NCBI GenBank assembly: GCA_029974225.1
Contig: JARKSP010000016.1
Location: 1 to 33,354, forward strand
DNA length: 33,354 nt
Source: Erysipelotrichaceae bacterium
GTDB taxonomy: Bacteria; Bacillota_I; Bacilli_A; Erysipelotrichales; Erysipelotrichaceae
Direction: 5' to 3'
The notes below the pieces were generated by a model that did not search any database, was not told where the DNA came from, and saw nothing but the letters and a program-made list of their open reading frames with translations. The position numbers and the translations under genes are program-made. Of the stretch, positions 7,932 through 15,174 are shown piece by piece (within the stretch, counting starts at the first letter, position 1; each line of letters starts with the position of its first letter).

Positions 7932-8666
7932 CTATAACCTGCCTAAGAAATAAGGCATCTGAATTCGCCACCAGGGCCAGTCATGATTGACATCATAACC
8001 CCAGAAATCAATCCAGGCCGGAACACCTTTGTGATGCAGTACCTCTGCCAGCGCTCTGGTGTCTCTGATCGACTCTTCTTCCCAGGCTCCCTGACCGGTA
8101 CAGATAATGATATTTCCTTTCCGATATAGGTCCAGATAATAGGAATCATCCATTCCCTTCAAATAATCGACCGGACTATTCAAATACACATCGACATCGG
8201 AAAGATTTTCACCGACGAAAAATCTGGCATCATAGATACCGCTTAGGGCAATGACCGTATCAAAGACATCCGGATGTCTAAAGTAGAAGTTGGCACTGTG
8301 ATAGCCACCCATACTGCAGCCGGTTGCCACCATTGGTCCCTGCCAGCCAGAATGATGCTTGACAAAAGGAATAAATTCTTCAATGACATAGCGGTCAAAA
8401 ACATTATGCATTCTCGCCATATCACCTGCCCATTTACCTTTAGCCAGCCAGCTTTCATAATCCACACTGTCTAAAGTATAGAAAATGAATCGGCCGGCGT
8501 TAATGAAGTCCTGAACCGCCTCAATCATCCTAAAATCTTCGTATTCATAAAACCTTCCGCCAGAAGAAGGAAACACTATTACCGGTTTACCGCCATGGCC
8601 ATAGCTTTTAAAGGCCATTACTCTATTCAGATTTGAACTGTAAAACTCATGATATTCTATTTTCAT
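7932..8666 (-). CDS. alpha/beta-hydrolase fold esterase-like protein
   Basis: This is a 244-residue soluble protein of the putative-esterase (esterase D-like) group of alpha/beta hydrolases. The nucleophile elbow is GCSMGG with Ser118 and the catalytic His is His228 in VNHDW. VFPSSGGRFYEYEDF near 31-45 is the usual oxyanion-loop region. It has no signal peptide. It is the second gene of a two-gene operon: the ATP-grasp gene ends 14 bases upstream, and GGTGGAGG precedes this ATG. The coupling suggests it hydrolyses an ester, thioester or peptide bond related to the product of the ATP-grasp enzyme. That link is inference from context only. Confidence 0.85.
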   Translation of the reverse strand: MKIEYHEFYSSNLNRVMAFKSYGHGGKPVIVFPSSGGRFYEYEDFRMIEAVQDFINAGRFIFYTLDSVDYESWLAKGKWAGDMARMHNVFDRYVIEEFIPFVKHHSGWQGPMVATGCSMGGYHSANFYFRHPDVFDTVIALSGIYDARFFVGENLSDVDVYLNSPVDYLKGMDDSYYLDLYRKGNIIICTGQGAWEEESIRDTRALAEVLHHKGVPAWIDFWGYDVNHDWPWWRIQMPYFLGRL

Positions 8667-8680
8667 CGCAATCCTCCACC

Positions 8681-9850
8681 TTAAGAATCATTTCTAGCTG
8701 TTATGTATTCTGCTGCTGCCATTAATTCATTAAAGTATTTAGATCTGATGATATAACAGTAATTGCCCATTACTCCGGCAAAGATATCAGGCATAGGCCC
8801 GTTTTTAACAATCATATGACCATACTTATTCAGACTGTCATTATGATCATGCTTCAGTTCATTTTCCAGACCATATCTCACGCCAATAAAAGCCACATGG
8901 TATTTAGGTTCTGGTTTTTCAAATGGCTCATTTCCTAAAATCATTTTAGAATACAAGTCAAAGACACTGATGTCACCGGCATAGTTGAACATATCTATTG
9001 ACCAGCCTCCTGGAGGGCGGACATTGATTTCCAGAGCAACTATTTCATCTTTATCAGTTCTAAAGAATTCTAAATGAAAAAATCGGTTTCTGATGCCAAA
9101 TTCCTTAACAGCTCTTAATCCCACATCCATCAGGTCTGCCGGAATTTCAAACTGGTTGTAGTAAACAGTATCAACTTCATCTCTGACCATCTCCATGATG
9201 CCGCCATAGACAAAAGAGTTCAGATATAAAATGTTTCCATCCTTATCAACCAGACCATCAAAGGTATTGATGACTCCCGTGATAAATTCCTCCATGATAT
9301 AGTCAACCGGTGGTTTTAACAAATAAAACTGTTCCAGTTCCTGATCGTTTGAAATCTGATAGGCACCGGCAGCACCAACGCCAATATCCGGCTTGACACA
9401 GACTGGATAACCGACCTCTTTAATGAATTTTCTGGCAGTTTCAACATCGTTAATAACTTTACCTCTGGCTACAGGAATCTTAGCTCTCTGGAAGACCTTT
9501 TTCATCTCTGATTTTCTTTTTATCGGTGGCATGTCAGAGGTCTTTAAACCGGGAACATTAAAATCCGTTCTCAGCTGTGCTTCTTTTTCCAGCCAGTGTT
9601 CATTTTGTGATTCAATCATATCAATTTTTCCATATTTGAAAGTAAAGTGTCCACAGGCTCTTAACAGCTGATTGTAATCTTCCATATCCTCAACCTTGTA
9701 GTATTCGGTCAGCGCCTCTCTTAAATCCAAATCCAGATTAAAATAAGGTTCAGAAGCTATTCCCAGCACATTAATGCCATGGTTTCTCATCGAGATAACA
9801 AAATATTTGAAATTCTCCGGGAAATGCGGTGAAATAAACACATAATTCAT
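8681..9850 (-). CDS. ATP-grasp ligase of unknown substrate
   Basis: This 389-residue cytoplasmic protein has the carboxylate-amine ligase ATP-grasp fold. After an N-terminal Rossmann-like pre-domain (VFISPHFPENFKYFVISMRNHGINVLGI), the ATP-grasp core has FIKEVGYPVCVKPDIGVGAAGAY near 140-165, EEFITG near 195 and LEINVRPPGGWSIDMFNYAG near 275-295, holding the Mg-binding Glu-x-Asn. The family activates a carboxylate as an acyl phosphate and joins it to an amine or thiol, as in D-Ala ligase, biotin carboxylase and dipeptide ligases. AAGGAAGGAG precedes the ATG at 9850. It leads a two-gene operon with the alpha/beta hydrolase. The product is not predictable; a dipeptide or modified amino acid is possible. 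Confidence 0.85.
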   Translation of the reverse strand: MNYVFISPHFPENFKYFVISMRNHGINVLGIASEPYFNLDLDLREALTEYYKVEDMEDYNQLLRACGHFTFKYGKIDMIESQNEHWLEKEAQLRTDFNVPGLKTSDMPPIKRKSEMKKVFQRAKIPVARGKVINDVETARKFIKEVGYPVCVKPDIGVGAAGAYQISNDQELEQFYLLKPPVDYIMEEFITGVINTFDGLVDKDGNILYLNSFVYGGIMEMVRDEVDTVYYNQFEIPADLMDVGLRAVKEFGIRNRFFHLEFFRTDKDEIVALEINVRPPGGWSIDMFNYAGDISVFDLYSKMILGNEPFEKPEPKYHVAFIGVRYGLENELKHDHNDSLNKYGHMIVKNGPMPDIFAGVMGNYCYIIRSKYFNELMAAAEYITARNDS

Positions 9851-10055
9851 ACTGTTTCTCCTTCCTTAAAGTTCTTATCCTGAGACTTTAAAAATTTAAA
9901 TCTTTCGTCAATTTTAAACAATTATGACAATAATATCAACATCAAAATGATATTTTCTCTTTTTTTGTGCCTATTATCCGATAATGCCAGGAATTAAGAT
10001 ATGGAAAAAAGCCAAATGTTTATTAGAATGTTCATAAATGTTTATTTCTCAAAGA
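9851..10055. other. AT-rich non-coding spacer
   Basis: This stretch lies between the ATP-grasp start and the terminator of the repair gene. It should carry the promoter of the ATP-grasp operon. I see no gene, repeat or RNA element that I can support. Confidence 0.4.
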
Positions 10056-10059
10056 AAAA

Positions 10060-10088
10060 ACGATTACCTGAACTGTTACAGTAACCGT
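10060..10088 (-). terminator. rho-independent terminator after vsr
   Basis: ACGATTAC at 10060-10067 pairs with GTAACCGT at 10081-10088 (one G-U pair in the minus-strand RNA). In the minus direction it is followed by TTTTTTC. It lies about 35 bases past the vsr stop. Confidence 0.7.
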
Positions 10089-10123
10089 CTTGATATTAGT
10101 TCGCCGGCACAGCCATTAGCCCA

Positions 10124-10558
10124 TCATAGCATTTCATTTCTATTGATCAAATACTCAATTTCATCAATCAGAAAAGCCATTCTCTTCTCGAAGTCTTTTT
10201 GCAGTTCACACTCCCAGACGGTAATAACAGCGTAGCCCAGCTGTTCCAGTTCTATAATATTTTTCAGATCATTCTCTCGGTTTCTTTGAAATTTGCTCTG
10301 CCAGAATTCCACATTTGATTTTGGCATCGATCCTAATTGGCAGTCATGATGATGCCAGAAACAGCCATTGACAAAGATGACAATCATGTGTTTTGTCAGC
10401 ACAATATCCGGTTTGCCAGGCAGTTTACTGTAATTCTTACGATAGCGGTAGCCGTGATGCCACAGGTATTTTCTCACTTTTATTTCCAGGGCATTTTCTT
10501 TGCCTTTAATCCGGGACATATTCCAGGATCTTTTTTCTTTTGAGATTCTATCATCCAT
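10124..10558 (-). CDS. vsr: very short patch repair (Vsr) endonuclease
   Basis: This 144-residue enzyme nicks DNA 5' of the T in T:G mismatches left by deamination of 5-methylcytosine, starting very-short-patch repair. The match covers the whole family: NMSRIKGKENALEIKVRKYL, RKNYSKLPGKPDIVL with catalytic Asp51, IFVNGCFWHHHDC with His69 and structural zinc ligands, and VWECEL near the C-terminus. Such genes normally adjoin a C5-cytosine methyltransferase. Here the only visible one is in the island at 17915, over 7 kb away. The start at 10558 matches the usual Vsr N-terminus, although no clear Shine-Dalgarno is seen. It lies 21 bases after the ADP-ribosylglycohydrolase stop and is probably co-transcribed with it. 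Confidence 0.95.
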   Translation of the reverse strand: MDDRISKEKRSWNMSRIKGKENALEIKVRKYLWHHGYRYRKNYSKLPGKPDIVLTKHMIVIFVNGCFWHHHDCQLGSMPKSNVEFWQSKFQRNRENDLKNIIELEQLGYAVITVWECELQKDFEKRMAFLIDEIEYLINRNEML

Positions 10559-10579
10559 TTTATCTGTTTCTTATCTTTG

Positions 10580-11377
10580 TCATCCTACTTTGGCAGGATA
10601 TTTACTTTCAAATTCCGTCAATACCGCCAGCAGCTCTGCCGTTAAAAACAGGACAGCCTTTTCTCTGATGTCAGCAGGGATTCCATAATAAGCCTGGGCT
10701 ATACTTCCGGTAATAGCTCCGATGGTATCACTGTCTCCTCCGATAGAAATCGCATTTCTGATGGCATCTTCAAAACTGACCGATTCAAAGAAGGCTTCTA
10801 AAGCCTGAGGCACCGAGCCCTGACAGGAAACATCAAACCTATAGGTTTCACGAATATCAGCTAATGTAAAATCAATATTATAATAATGCCTGTTTATATA
10901 ATCCTTTATTTCTGCGATACTGCTTCCGGTTTTGGCCAGATAGATGGCTACTGCAGTTGCTTCTGCTCCCTTTATCCCTTCGGGATGATTGTGGGTGACT
11001 TCCGTGACCCTTCTGGATAATCTGACAGTTTCTTCTAAAGAGGCAGCCACCAGACCGCAGCCACTGACCCGCATGGCTGAACCATTGCCCCAGCTGTTAT
11101 AGGGCTTGGGATTTAAGGTATACAGCCACTGCCTGAAACTGCCGCCATAGCCGGCTGAAGGATATTTGCGGCCAAACTTCTGCATCCAGAAGATAGCCTT
11201 GTCCTTAAGATCTTCATAATCAACCGCACTTTCCAGCAGCGCCTTACCAATAGCAAGTGTCATCACCGTATCATCAGTAAAACGACAGTCGGCAGTAAAT
11301 AATTCAAACTCTTTTGACTTTCTGTTGTACCATTCAAAACGAGAGCCAACGATATCACCGATAATTGCTCCTAACAT
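10580..11377 (-). CDS. ADP-ribosylglycohydrolase family protein
   Basis: This is a 265-residue, all-helical, Mg-dependent hydrolase of the DraG/ARH family, which removes ADP-ribose from proteins, nucleic acids or small molecules. Metal-binding and substrate motifs are FTDDTVMTLA (Asp35, Asp36), GNGSAMRVS near 98, THNHPEGIKGAEA near 128 and GGDSDTIGAITG near 213, all intact. Length and complete motifs indicate an active enzyme. GAGGTGA lies before the ATG at 11377. It is followed after 21 bases by vsr. Whether the two share a function or just a transcript is unknown. The target of the hydrolase is not visible; no ADP-ribosyltransferase is in the window. Confidence 0.92.
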   Translation of the reverse strand: MLGAIIGDIVGSRFEWYNRKSKEFELFTADCRFTDDTVMTLAIGKALLESAVDYEDLKDKAIFWMQKFGRKYPSAGYGGSFRQWLYTLNPKPYNSWGNGSAMRVSGCGLVAASLEETVRLSRRVTEVTHNHPEGIKGAEATAVAIYLAKTGSSIAEIKDYINRHYYNIDFTLADIRETYRFDVSCQGSVPQALEAFFESVSFEDAIRNAISIGGDSDTIGAITGSIAQAYYGIPADIREKAVLFLTAELLAVLTEFESKYPAKVG

Positions 11378-11464
11378 ATATTATCACCTCTTTTTAGTAT
11401 CTATATATTATTCTACAATCATTTTTACCGGTTGGCAAAAGTCAATCTATTTGCTGATTGTGAT

Positions 11465-12094
11465 TTATTGCCGGTCTTTTTTCATCCAGTTGTAATAATT
11501 ATATATCTCAAGTTTTGGGCTTTCACCAGCTGTTATCTTTCCCTCAAAGTACTCCAGTACCGGATATTTACCGGCTGGTGCATAGCTTATGTAGGTAAAA
11601 GCGGTGGTATATTCATCTATCTTTCGATAATCAAAGTGATTAATGCTGTTGCCTGTAACATAATAGCTTTCCATCACTTCTTCTTTATCTTTTAAAGCAA
11701 CAAATGTTCCTGTAGCGACATACAGTCTTTTTGTCCTGGCTGAAAACGGAATCAGATAGAAATGAAAACCATTAATAAAAAAACCGTAACTGACATCTAT
11801 CTTCCCATTGACATACGAATCTATTCTGACCAGATTACCATTATGTCGATAGTATTTCAAATAGTTTTTTGTTTTTTTGGGCAGAGTGGTTTTTTCGACA
11901 ATTCCTTTCTTCCATATCATGTAATCATTGTAGGCTCCAGCCATTAAGCAGGTCATTTTATCCATTGGATTTTTTGAATAGGTAATCTCCATACCGGTTT
12001 CATCGACTTCCAAAAAAGAAACTGCTTTTATAAAGGCATTGGTACTTTCAATCAGTTCAGTCAGATATTTTTTTAAATCTTCAGTGATCACCAT
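11465..12094 (-). CDS. hypothetical protein
   Basis: I do not recognise this 209-residue soluble protein. It has no signal peptide or membrane helix. Its centre (about 75-160) alternates Tyr/Phe/Val-rich strands (KNYLKYYRHNGNLVRIDSYV, VSYGFFINGFHFYLIPF, RLYVATGTFVAL), suggesting a beta-sheet fold, and it ends in an aromatic, basic tail (YNYYNWMKKDRQ). GGGAGAAA precedes the ATG at 12094. The ADP-ribosylglycohydrolase starts about 90 bases beyond its stop, so they may or may not share a transcript. An immunity-like or sensor role would be guesswork. Confidence 0.65.
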   Translation of the reverse strand: MVITEDLKKYLTELIESTNAFIKAVSFLEVDETGMEITYSKNPMDKMTCLMAGAYNDYMIWKKGIVEKTTLPKKTKNYLKYYRHNGNLVRIDSYVNGKIDVSYGFFINGFHFYLIPFSARTKRLYVATGTFVALKDKEEVMESYYVTGNSINHFDYRKIDEYTTAFTYISYAPAGKYPVLEYFEGKITAGESPKLEIYNYYNWMKKDRQ

Positions 12095-12264
12095 CTATTT
12101 CTCCCAGCAGAATACAGCTTTTTTCAAAAGCATTATGGCACATTTCTTATATGAATTCTATGACTTGACACCGATTTAACAGAAACAATATTTTTTGTTT
12201 ACTCCTAAAAAATTCATGACAGATTCATCCTTCAGTTACTAATAAGGTTATTTCTTCCATAAAA

Positions 12265-12293
12265 AAACTTCGTTTCAATCATAAACGAAGTTT
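12265..12293 (-). terminator. rho-independent terminator of the thiol-redox operon
   Basis: AAACTTCGTTT at 12265-12275 and AAACGAAGTTT at 12283-12293 form a perfect 11-base stem with a 7-base loop. A T7 tract follows on the minus strand. It ends the DUF6132-ccdA-TlpA operon. Confidence 0.9.
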
Positions 12294-12297
12294 AATC

Positions 12298-12852
12298 TTA
12301 TTTTATCATATCAATTCCACGCTTTAAAGTGGTCTCATCAATAGCGCCCACCGCATAGGCTACCGGATAACCATCTTTGTCGATGAATAAGGTGGTTGGA
12401 AAGGACTGGATACCATAGGTATTAGATGCATCTAGCTTCAGATCATAGAAGACAGTGAAGGTATATCCTTTTTCCTTAATAAAATCAGAGGCTGATTTCA
12501 GGGTCTCTCTACCGCCATCAGTAACATTGATCATAAGAAAATGAATTTCTTCACCCATTTGAAGATACATCTTCTCGAAGTCCGGCATCTCCATCTGACA
12601 TGGTCCGCACCAGCTGGCCCAGAAGTTTAAGACAATCGGCTTGCCAAAATAATCAGTCAGATGTACTTCATTACCTTCCAGATCATAAACGATAAAATCC
12701 GGAGCTTTTTCCTTTTCTTCGATATCTTCATTCTGATCTACTAACTGATCGACATGGAATCTATCTTTTAACTGATTGTATAGAACGGTAGCGCCTCCGA
12801 CAACCAGCGCCAGTATCAGTAAGATGGTAAATAGTTTTTTATTATCTTTCAT
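12298..12852 (-). CDS. membrane-anchored TlpA/ResA-like thioredoxin-fold protein
   Basis: This 184-residue protein has one N-terminal transmembrane anchor (LFTILLILALVVGGATVLY, about 7-26), an acidic linker and an extracytoplasmic thioredoxin-fold domain. The redox motif is WASWCGPC, preceded by GKPIVLNF. The cis-Pro segment is SFPTTLFID. Such proteins reduce disulfides outside the membrane, receiving electrons from CcdA, whose gene ends 15 bases upstream. AAGGAG lies before the ATG. Targets could be a peptide-methionine sulfoxide reductase or other exported thiol enzymes; none is next to it. The family is secure and the specific partner unknown. Confidence 0.92.
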   Translation of the reverse strand: MKDNKKLFTILLILALVVGGATVLYNQLKDRFHVDQLVDQNEDIEEKEKAPDFIVYDLEGNEVHLTDYFGKPIVLNFWASWCGPCQMEMPDFEKMYLQMGEEIHFLMINVTDGGRETLKSASDFIKEKGYTFTVFYDLKLDASNTYGIQSFPTTLFIDKDGYPVAYAVGAIDETTLKRGIDMIK

Positions 12853-12867
12853 AATCTCTTTATCTCC

Positions 12868-13530
12868 TTAATTAAGTAGGGAAAGCAGTTTTCCCAGCAT
12901 CCCGGTAGCCATGAAAATACCGATAATTACCAGCAGCATACCGCTGACAGTGTTAATAATCTTATAATTTTTCTTAATCCAGTCAAAGGCACTTTTCAAA
13001 TAGTCAATCAGCACTGCACTGAGAATAAAAGGAATTCCCAGTCCTAGCGAATAGACAAAAAGCATCAGCATGCCCTCAACGGCATGAGCCTGCTGGGAAG
13101 CCAGCATCAGAGCCGAACCCAGAAAGGCTCCCACACACGGAGTCCAGCCGATTGAAAATATCATGCCAAACAGCACAGCTGAGAAAAATCCCCTGTTGTC
13201 AGTACTGACTGAACGCTGGTTACTGTTAAACAGATTAAATTTGAAAACTCCCAAGAAGTTCAAACCAAAGAAAATCACAATCAGCCCTGAGACAATGTTA
13301 ACCGCCAGCTGATATTCTCTTAGAAAACTGCCCACAGTTCCCGCTAAGGCTCCCAGCATGACAAAGACCACGGTAAAACCAGTAACAAAGCCAAAAGCCC
13401 CTTTTAAGGTTTTAGCAGTCGTTCTTTCTCCGCCACCGGCAAAGTAGGAAATATAAATCGGCAGCATCGGCAATAGACAGGGCGAAATAAAGGTGATGAT
13501 CCCCTCCAGAAAGGCAATTACATACTGCAT
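12868..13530 (-). CDS. ccdA: CcdA-type thiol-disulfide electron transporter
   Basis: This 220-residue integral membrane protein with about six helices moves reducing equivalents from cytoplasmic thioredoxin to extracytoplasmic TlpA-like proteins. The two conserved Cys/Pro motifs are FISPCLLPMLPIY near 15-27 and GWTPCVGAFLGSA near 128-140, matching the CcdA/DsbD transmembrane domain. Its ATG overlaps the stop of the upstream small gene by one base (TAATG), showing translational coupling. The TlpA gene follows 15 bases later. No cytochrome c maturation genes are nearby, so a thiol-repair role is more likely than cytochrome assembly. Confidence 0.93.
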   Translation of the reverse strand: MQYVIAFLEGIITFISPCLLPMLPIYISYFAGGGERTTAKTLKGAFGFVTGFTVVFVMLGALAGTVGSFLREYQLAVNIVSGLIVIFFGLNFLGVFKFNLFNSNQRSVSTDNRGFFSAVLFGMIFSIGWTPCVGAFLGSALMLASQQAHAVEGMLMLFVYSLGLGIPFILSAVLIDYLKSAFDWIKKNYKIINTVSGMLLVIIGIFMATGMLGKLLSLLN

Positions 13531-13730
13531 TATTTGACCCGCTCCCTATCAGAGGCACCAGAAAGCAGAAAACCCAATAGACCCATATAAGCCATAGAAA
13601 TATAAGGATTAGAGGTAATGATACAGCCCCCGGTTGGACAGCCGACCAATCTATAATATACATATCCTACCACGGCACCTATAACGATGAATATTGCTGT
13701 ACGCAGCCATTTTTTCTTTTTATCTTCCAT
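13530..13730 (-). CDS. small membrane protein, DUF6132-like
   Basis: This 66-residue protein has two hydrophobic segments (AIFIVIGAVVGYVYYRL and ISMAYMGLLGFLLSG) separated by GCPTGGCIITSNP, a Cys-containing loop I associate with the DUF6132 family. The two cysteines, spaced C-x4-C, could take part in the same thiol relay as the CcdA and TlpA products. It leads the operon, with GCAGGAGGTTT before the ATG at 13730 and a one-base stop/start overlap with ccdA. The family name is from memory of the motif and should be confirmed by profile search. Confidence 0.8.
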   Translation of the reverse strand: MEDKKKKWLRTAIFIVIGAVVGYVYYRLVGCPTGGCIITSNPYISMAYMGLLGFLLSGASDRERVK

Positions 13731-14095
13731 TTTTTAAACCTCCTGCCATATCAGGCAATCAATAATCATTTCGTTAACCTAATATCTGTAATAAACTGAT
13801 ATTATTTAACTAATAGCATTATAAACCGGAAAAGCTCTTGTTTCTGTGATAAAATCACCTAAAAAGCAAAATGGCTTACTGCCTGTGGCTAGGTCGAGAG
13901 TAAAATACCTTTTTTGGCTGTTTTTACATTAGTAAAACCTTGTGAAATCAAGCTTTTCCAAGTTTAATATTCATCTGACATCAAGGTTACATGAGGTTTC
14001 AGAACCACCAAACTGAAATTTGTCAATATACTACTTGTCGTATATTTTCTTCATATATTAAATATAAGAAATTACACTTGGAATAACAATCTAAG
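13731..14095. other. gene-free left flank of the island
   Basis: This stretch of about 365 bases contains the promoter region of the thiol-redox operon at its left end and low-complexity AT-rich DNA elsewhere. I find no open reading frame with a plausible start, no RNA gene and no clear terminator. It may be decayed mobile DNA, as it borders a regulator relic. Confidence 0.4.
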
Positions 14096-14194
14096 CTATA
14101 AGCCTGTTTGTTGCACAACATTAAATTTTACTTCCATTTCTTCTTGAGTGATTCCTTTAGATTTTCGAAAATACTTTATATTATCACTAATCAT
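14096..14194 (-). pseudogene. truncated XRE-type helix-turn-helix regulator relic
   Basis: From the ATG at 14194 the minus strand reads ISDNIKYFRKSKGITQEEME and then KFNVVQQTGL before a stop at 14096. This is the beginning of a typical XRE/Cro-type HTH domain (helices 1 and 2 and the Q-T of helix 3). It breaks off where the usual VSKWE motif should follow, after only 32 residues. The start of the gene lies just outside the left arm of the inverted repeat, so rearrangement may have removed the rest. Function is presumably lost. Confidence 0.6.
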
Positions 14195-14231
14195 AATTCT
14201 GTACCCTTTCTGTTTGATCCAAACAGTGTTA

Positions 14232-14999
14232 TGATACAAACAAGAAAAGGAGTAGCAGTAAGCTACTTCAAGTCAAAAAATATCTAATTGCTGAGTGTTT
14301 AGGATTTGAGAATCTGCTATCTTCTCAAATCCTGTAAGAACACTCGCAATGTGTAAAGACTCAACAATTTATACAATGCACCCTCTGTTAAAACATGGTT
14401 TAATTAATCAATTCTGAAAATGCATCATAGCACATTTCTTCTGTAACTACTATGCTACTTAATTCCTTTTTCTTTGCAAAACAAAGGGTATAATACTTTT
14501 TTGCCCAAGTAGCTTTAGTTTTATTTTTTGCGGATTTAGGATGGTTTTTTGAGAATACTTTGAATTGCTCGCGCCACTTTTTACACATTAACATAATTGA
14601 GTCATATATGGAAAATAGTTCTTCAGTACCAAAAACACTGGTATCCTTTTCCTTAAGATAAAGATGAAGTGCTTTTTCAAATTCTCTCCAGTCATCCTCT
14701 CTGATTTTTTCTGTCAGCTGCTTTATCCAATCGAAGATACGTTCATCTTCTCTATTGCCAACGCGATCAAGCAGGTCCTGCCACTGCCTCCAAGTTAATT
14801 TTTCAACAGTTTTTTTATCTTGTTGAGATAAAATATAGCATTGCTGATAAAAACTACGTGTCACAGAATGTGCACCTTCGTTACGCTTTCTTTCTTCTTT
14901 TGTAGCCAAATCTTTTATTTCGTCCCAAAATTTACGCCTCTCTGAAATAGTAATATTGTATTTTTCTAATAGTTCCCCAAGAAAAAGTCCTAAATGATA
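14232..14999 (-). repeat. left arm of large inverted repeat flanking the island
   Basis: This 768-base arm covers the 3' 600 bases of the helical-protein gene and its downstream hairpin region. It matches the opposite strand of 19929-20426 with few mismatches by eye (about 95% or better), except that the right arm lacks 270 bases. The deletion endpoints are both ACAGAA on the coding strand (TTCTGT at 14439-14444 and 14709-14714), a typical short direct-repeat deletion. Homology ends sharply at TGATAC (14232) on the outer side. Confidence 0.92.
14287..14350 (-). terminator. long hairpin, probable terminator of the ATPase operon
   Basis: A 64-base interrupted palindrome is present: ATTGC, GAGTGTT and AGGATTTGAGAA on one side pair with TTCTCAAATCCT, AACACTC and GCAAT on the other. 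On the minus strand, ATTTTTT follows a few bases after the stem. The same element recurs in the right arm at 20308-20371. A terminator is the simplest reading, though the stem is longer than most in the window. Confidence 0.6.
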
Positions 15000-15164
15000 C
15001 TTATACCAAACACCTTGGCCGTATTCCTCTTCCAAATCTGCCTCGATTGTCGGTATTTCTTCTTGTAGAACACGCAGTATTTCATCTATTGATGCTTTCT
15101 CTTTTGAGGATAATAAACCATCATATACAAGGTGACCATCTACTAGCCTAACAACATGTTTCAT
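14400..15164 (-). CDS. helical protein of defence operon, possibly DUF1016 N-domain-like
   Basis: This 254-residue, highly charged, mainly helical cytoplasmic protein has no signal peptide. Residues about 75-160 (SERRKFWDEIKDLATKEERK ... LTWRQWQDLLDR ... RIFDWIKQL) recall the N-terminal helical domain of DUF1016/YhcG proteins found around restriction systems. The similarity is weak and by eye. No PD-(D/E)xK nuclease motif follows. The C-terminal part (about 150-245) is Lys/Trp-rich. It is the last gene of the operon, 10 bases after the ATPase stop, with GAGGGG before the ATG. A truncated second copy on the plus strand lies at the other end of the island. It is probably an ATPase partner or effector. 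Confidence 0.75.
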   Translation of the reverse strand: MKHVVRLVDGHLVYDGLLSSKEKASIDEILRVLQEEIPTIEADLEEEYGQGVWYKYHLGLFLGELLEKYNITISERRKFWDEIKDLATKEERKRNEGAHSVTRSFYQQCYILSQQDKKTVEKLTWRQWQDLLDRVGNREDERIFDWIKQLTEKIREDDWREFEKALHLYLKEKDTSVFGTEELFSIYDSIMLMCKKWREQFKVFSKNHPKSAKNKTKATWAKKYYTLCFAKKKELSSIVVTEEMCYDAFSELIN

Positions 15165-15174
15165 GTATATCCCC

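Noticed and set aside
10002-10085. 27-codon plus-strand frame starting MEKSQMF with AGGA upstream
   Set aside because: It ends inside the vsr terminator stem and has no similarity I know of. A chance frame is more likely than a peptide gene.
14287-14350. Long hairpin as an integron attC or other recombination site
   Set aside because: It is a 64-base imperfect palindrome of roughly suitable size, but it lacks the conserved core triplets, no integrase is present, and it is followed by a T run after a stop codon. Terminator is the simpler reading.
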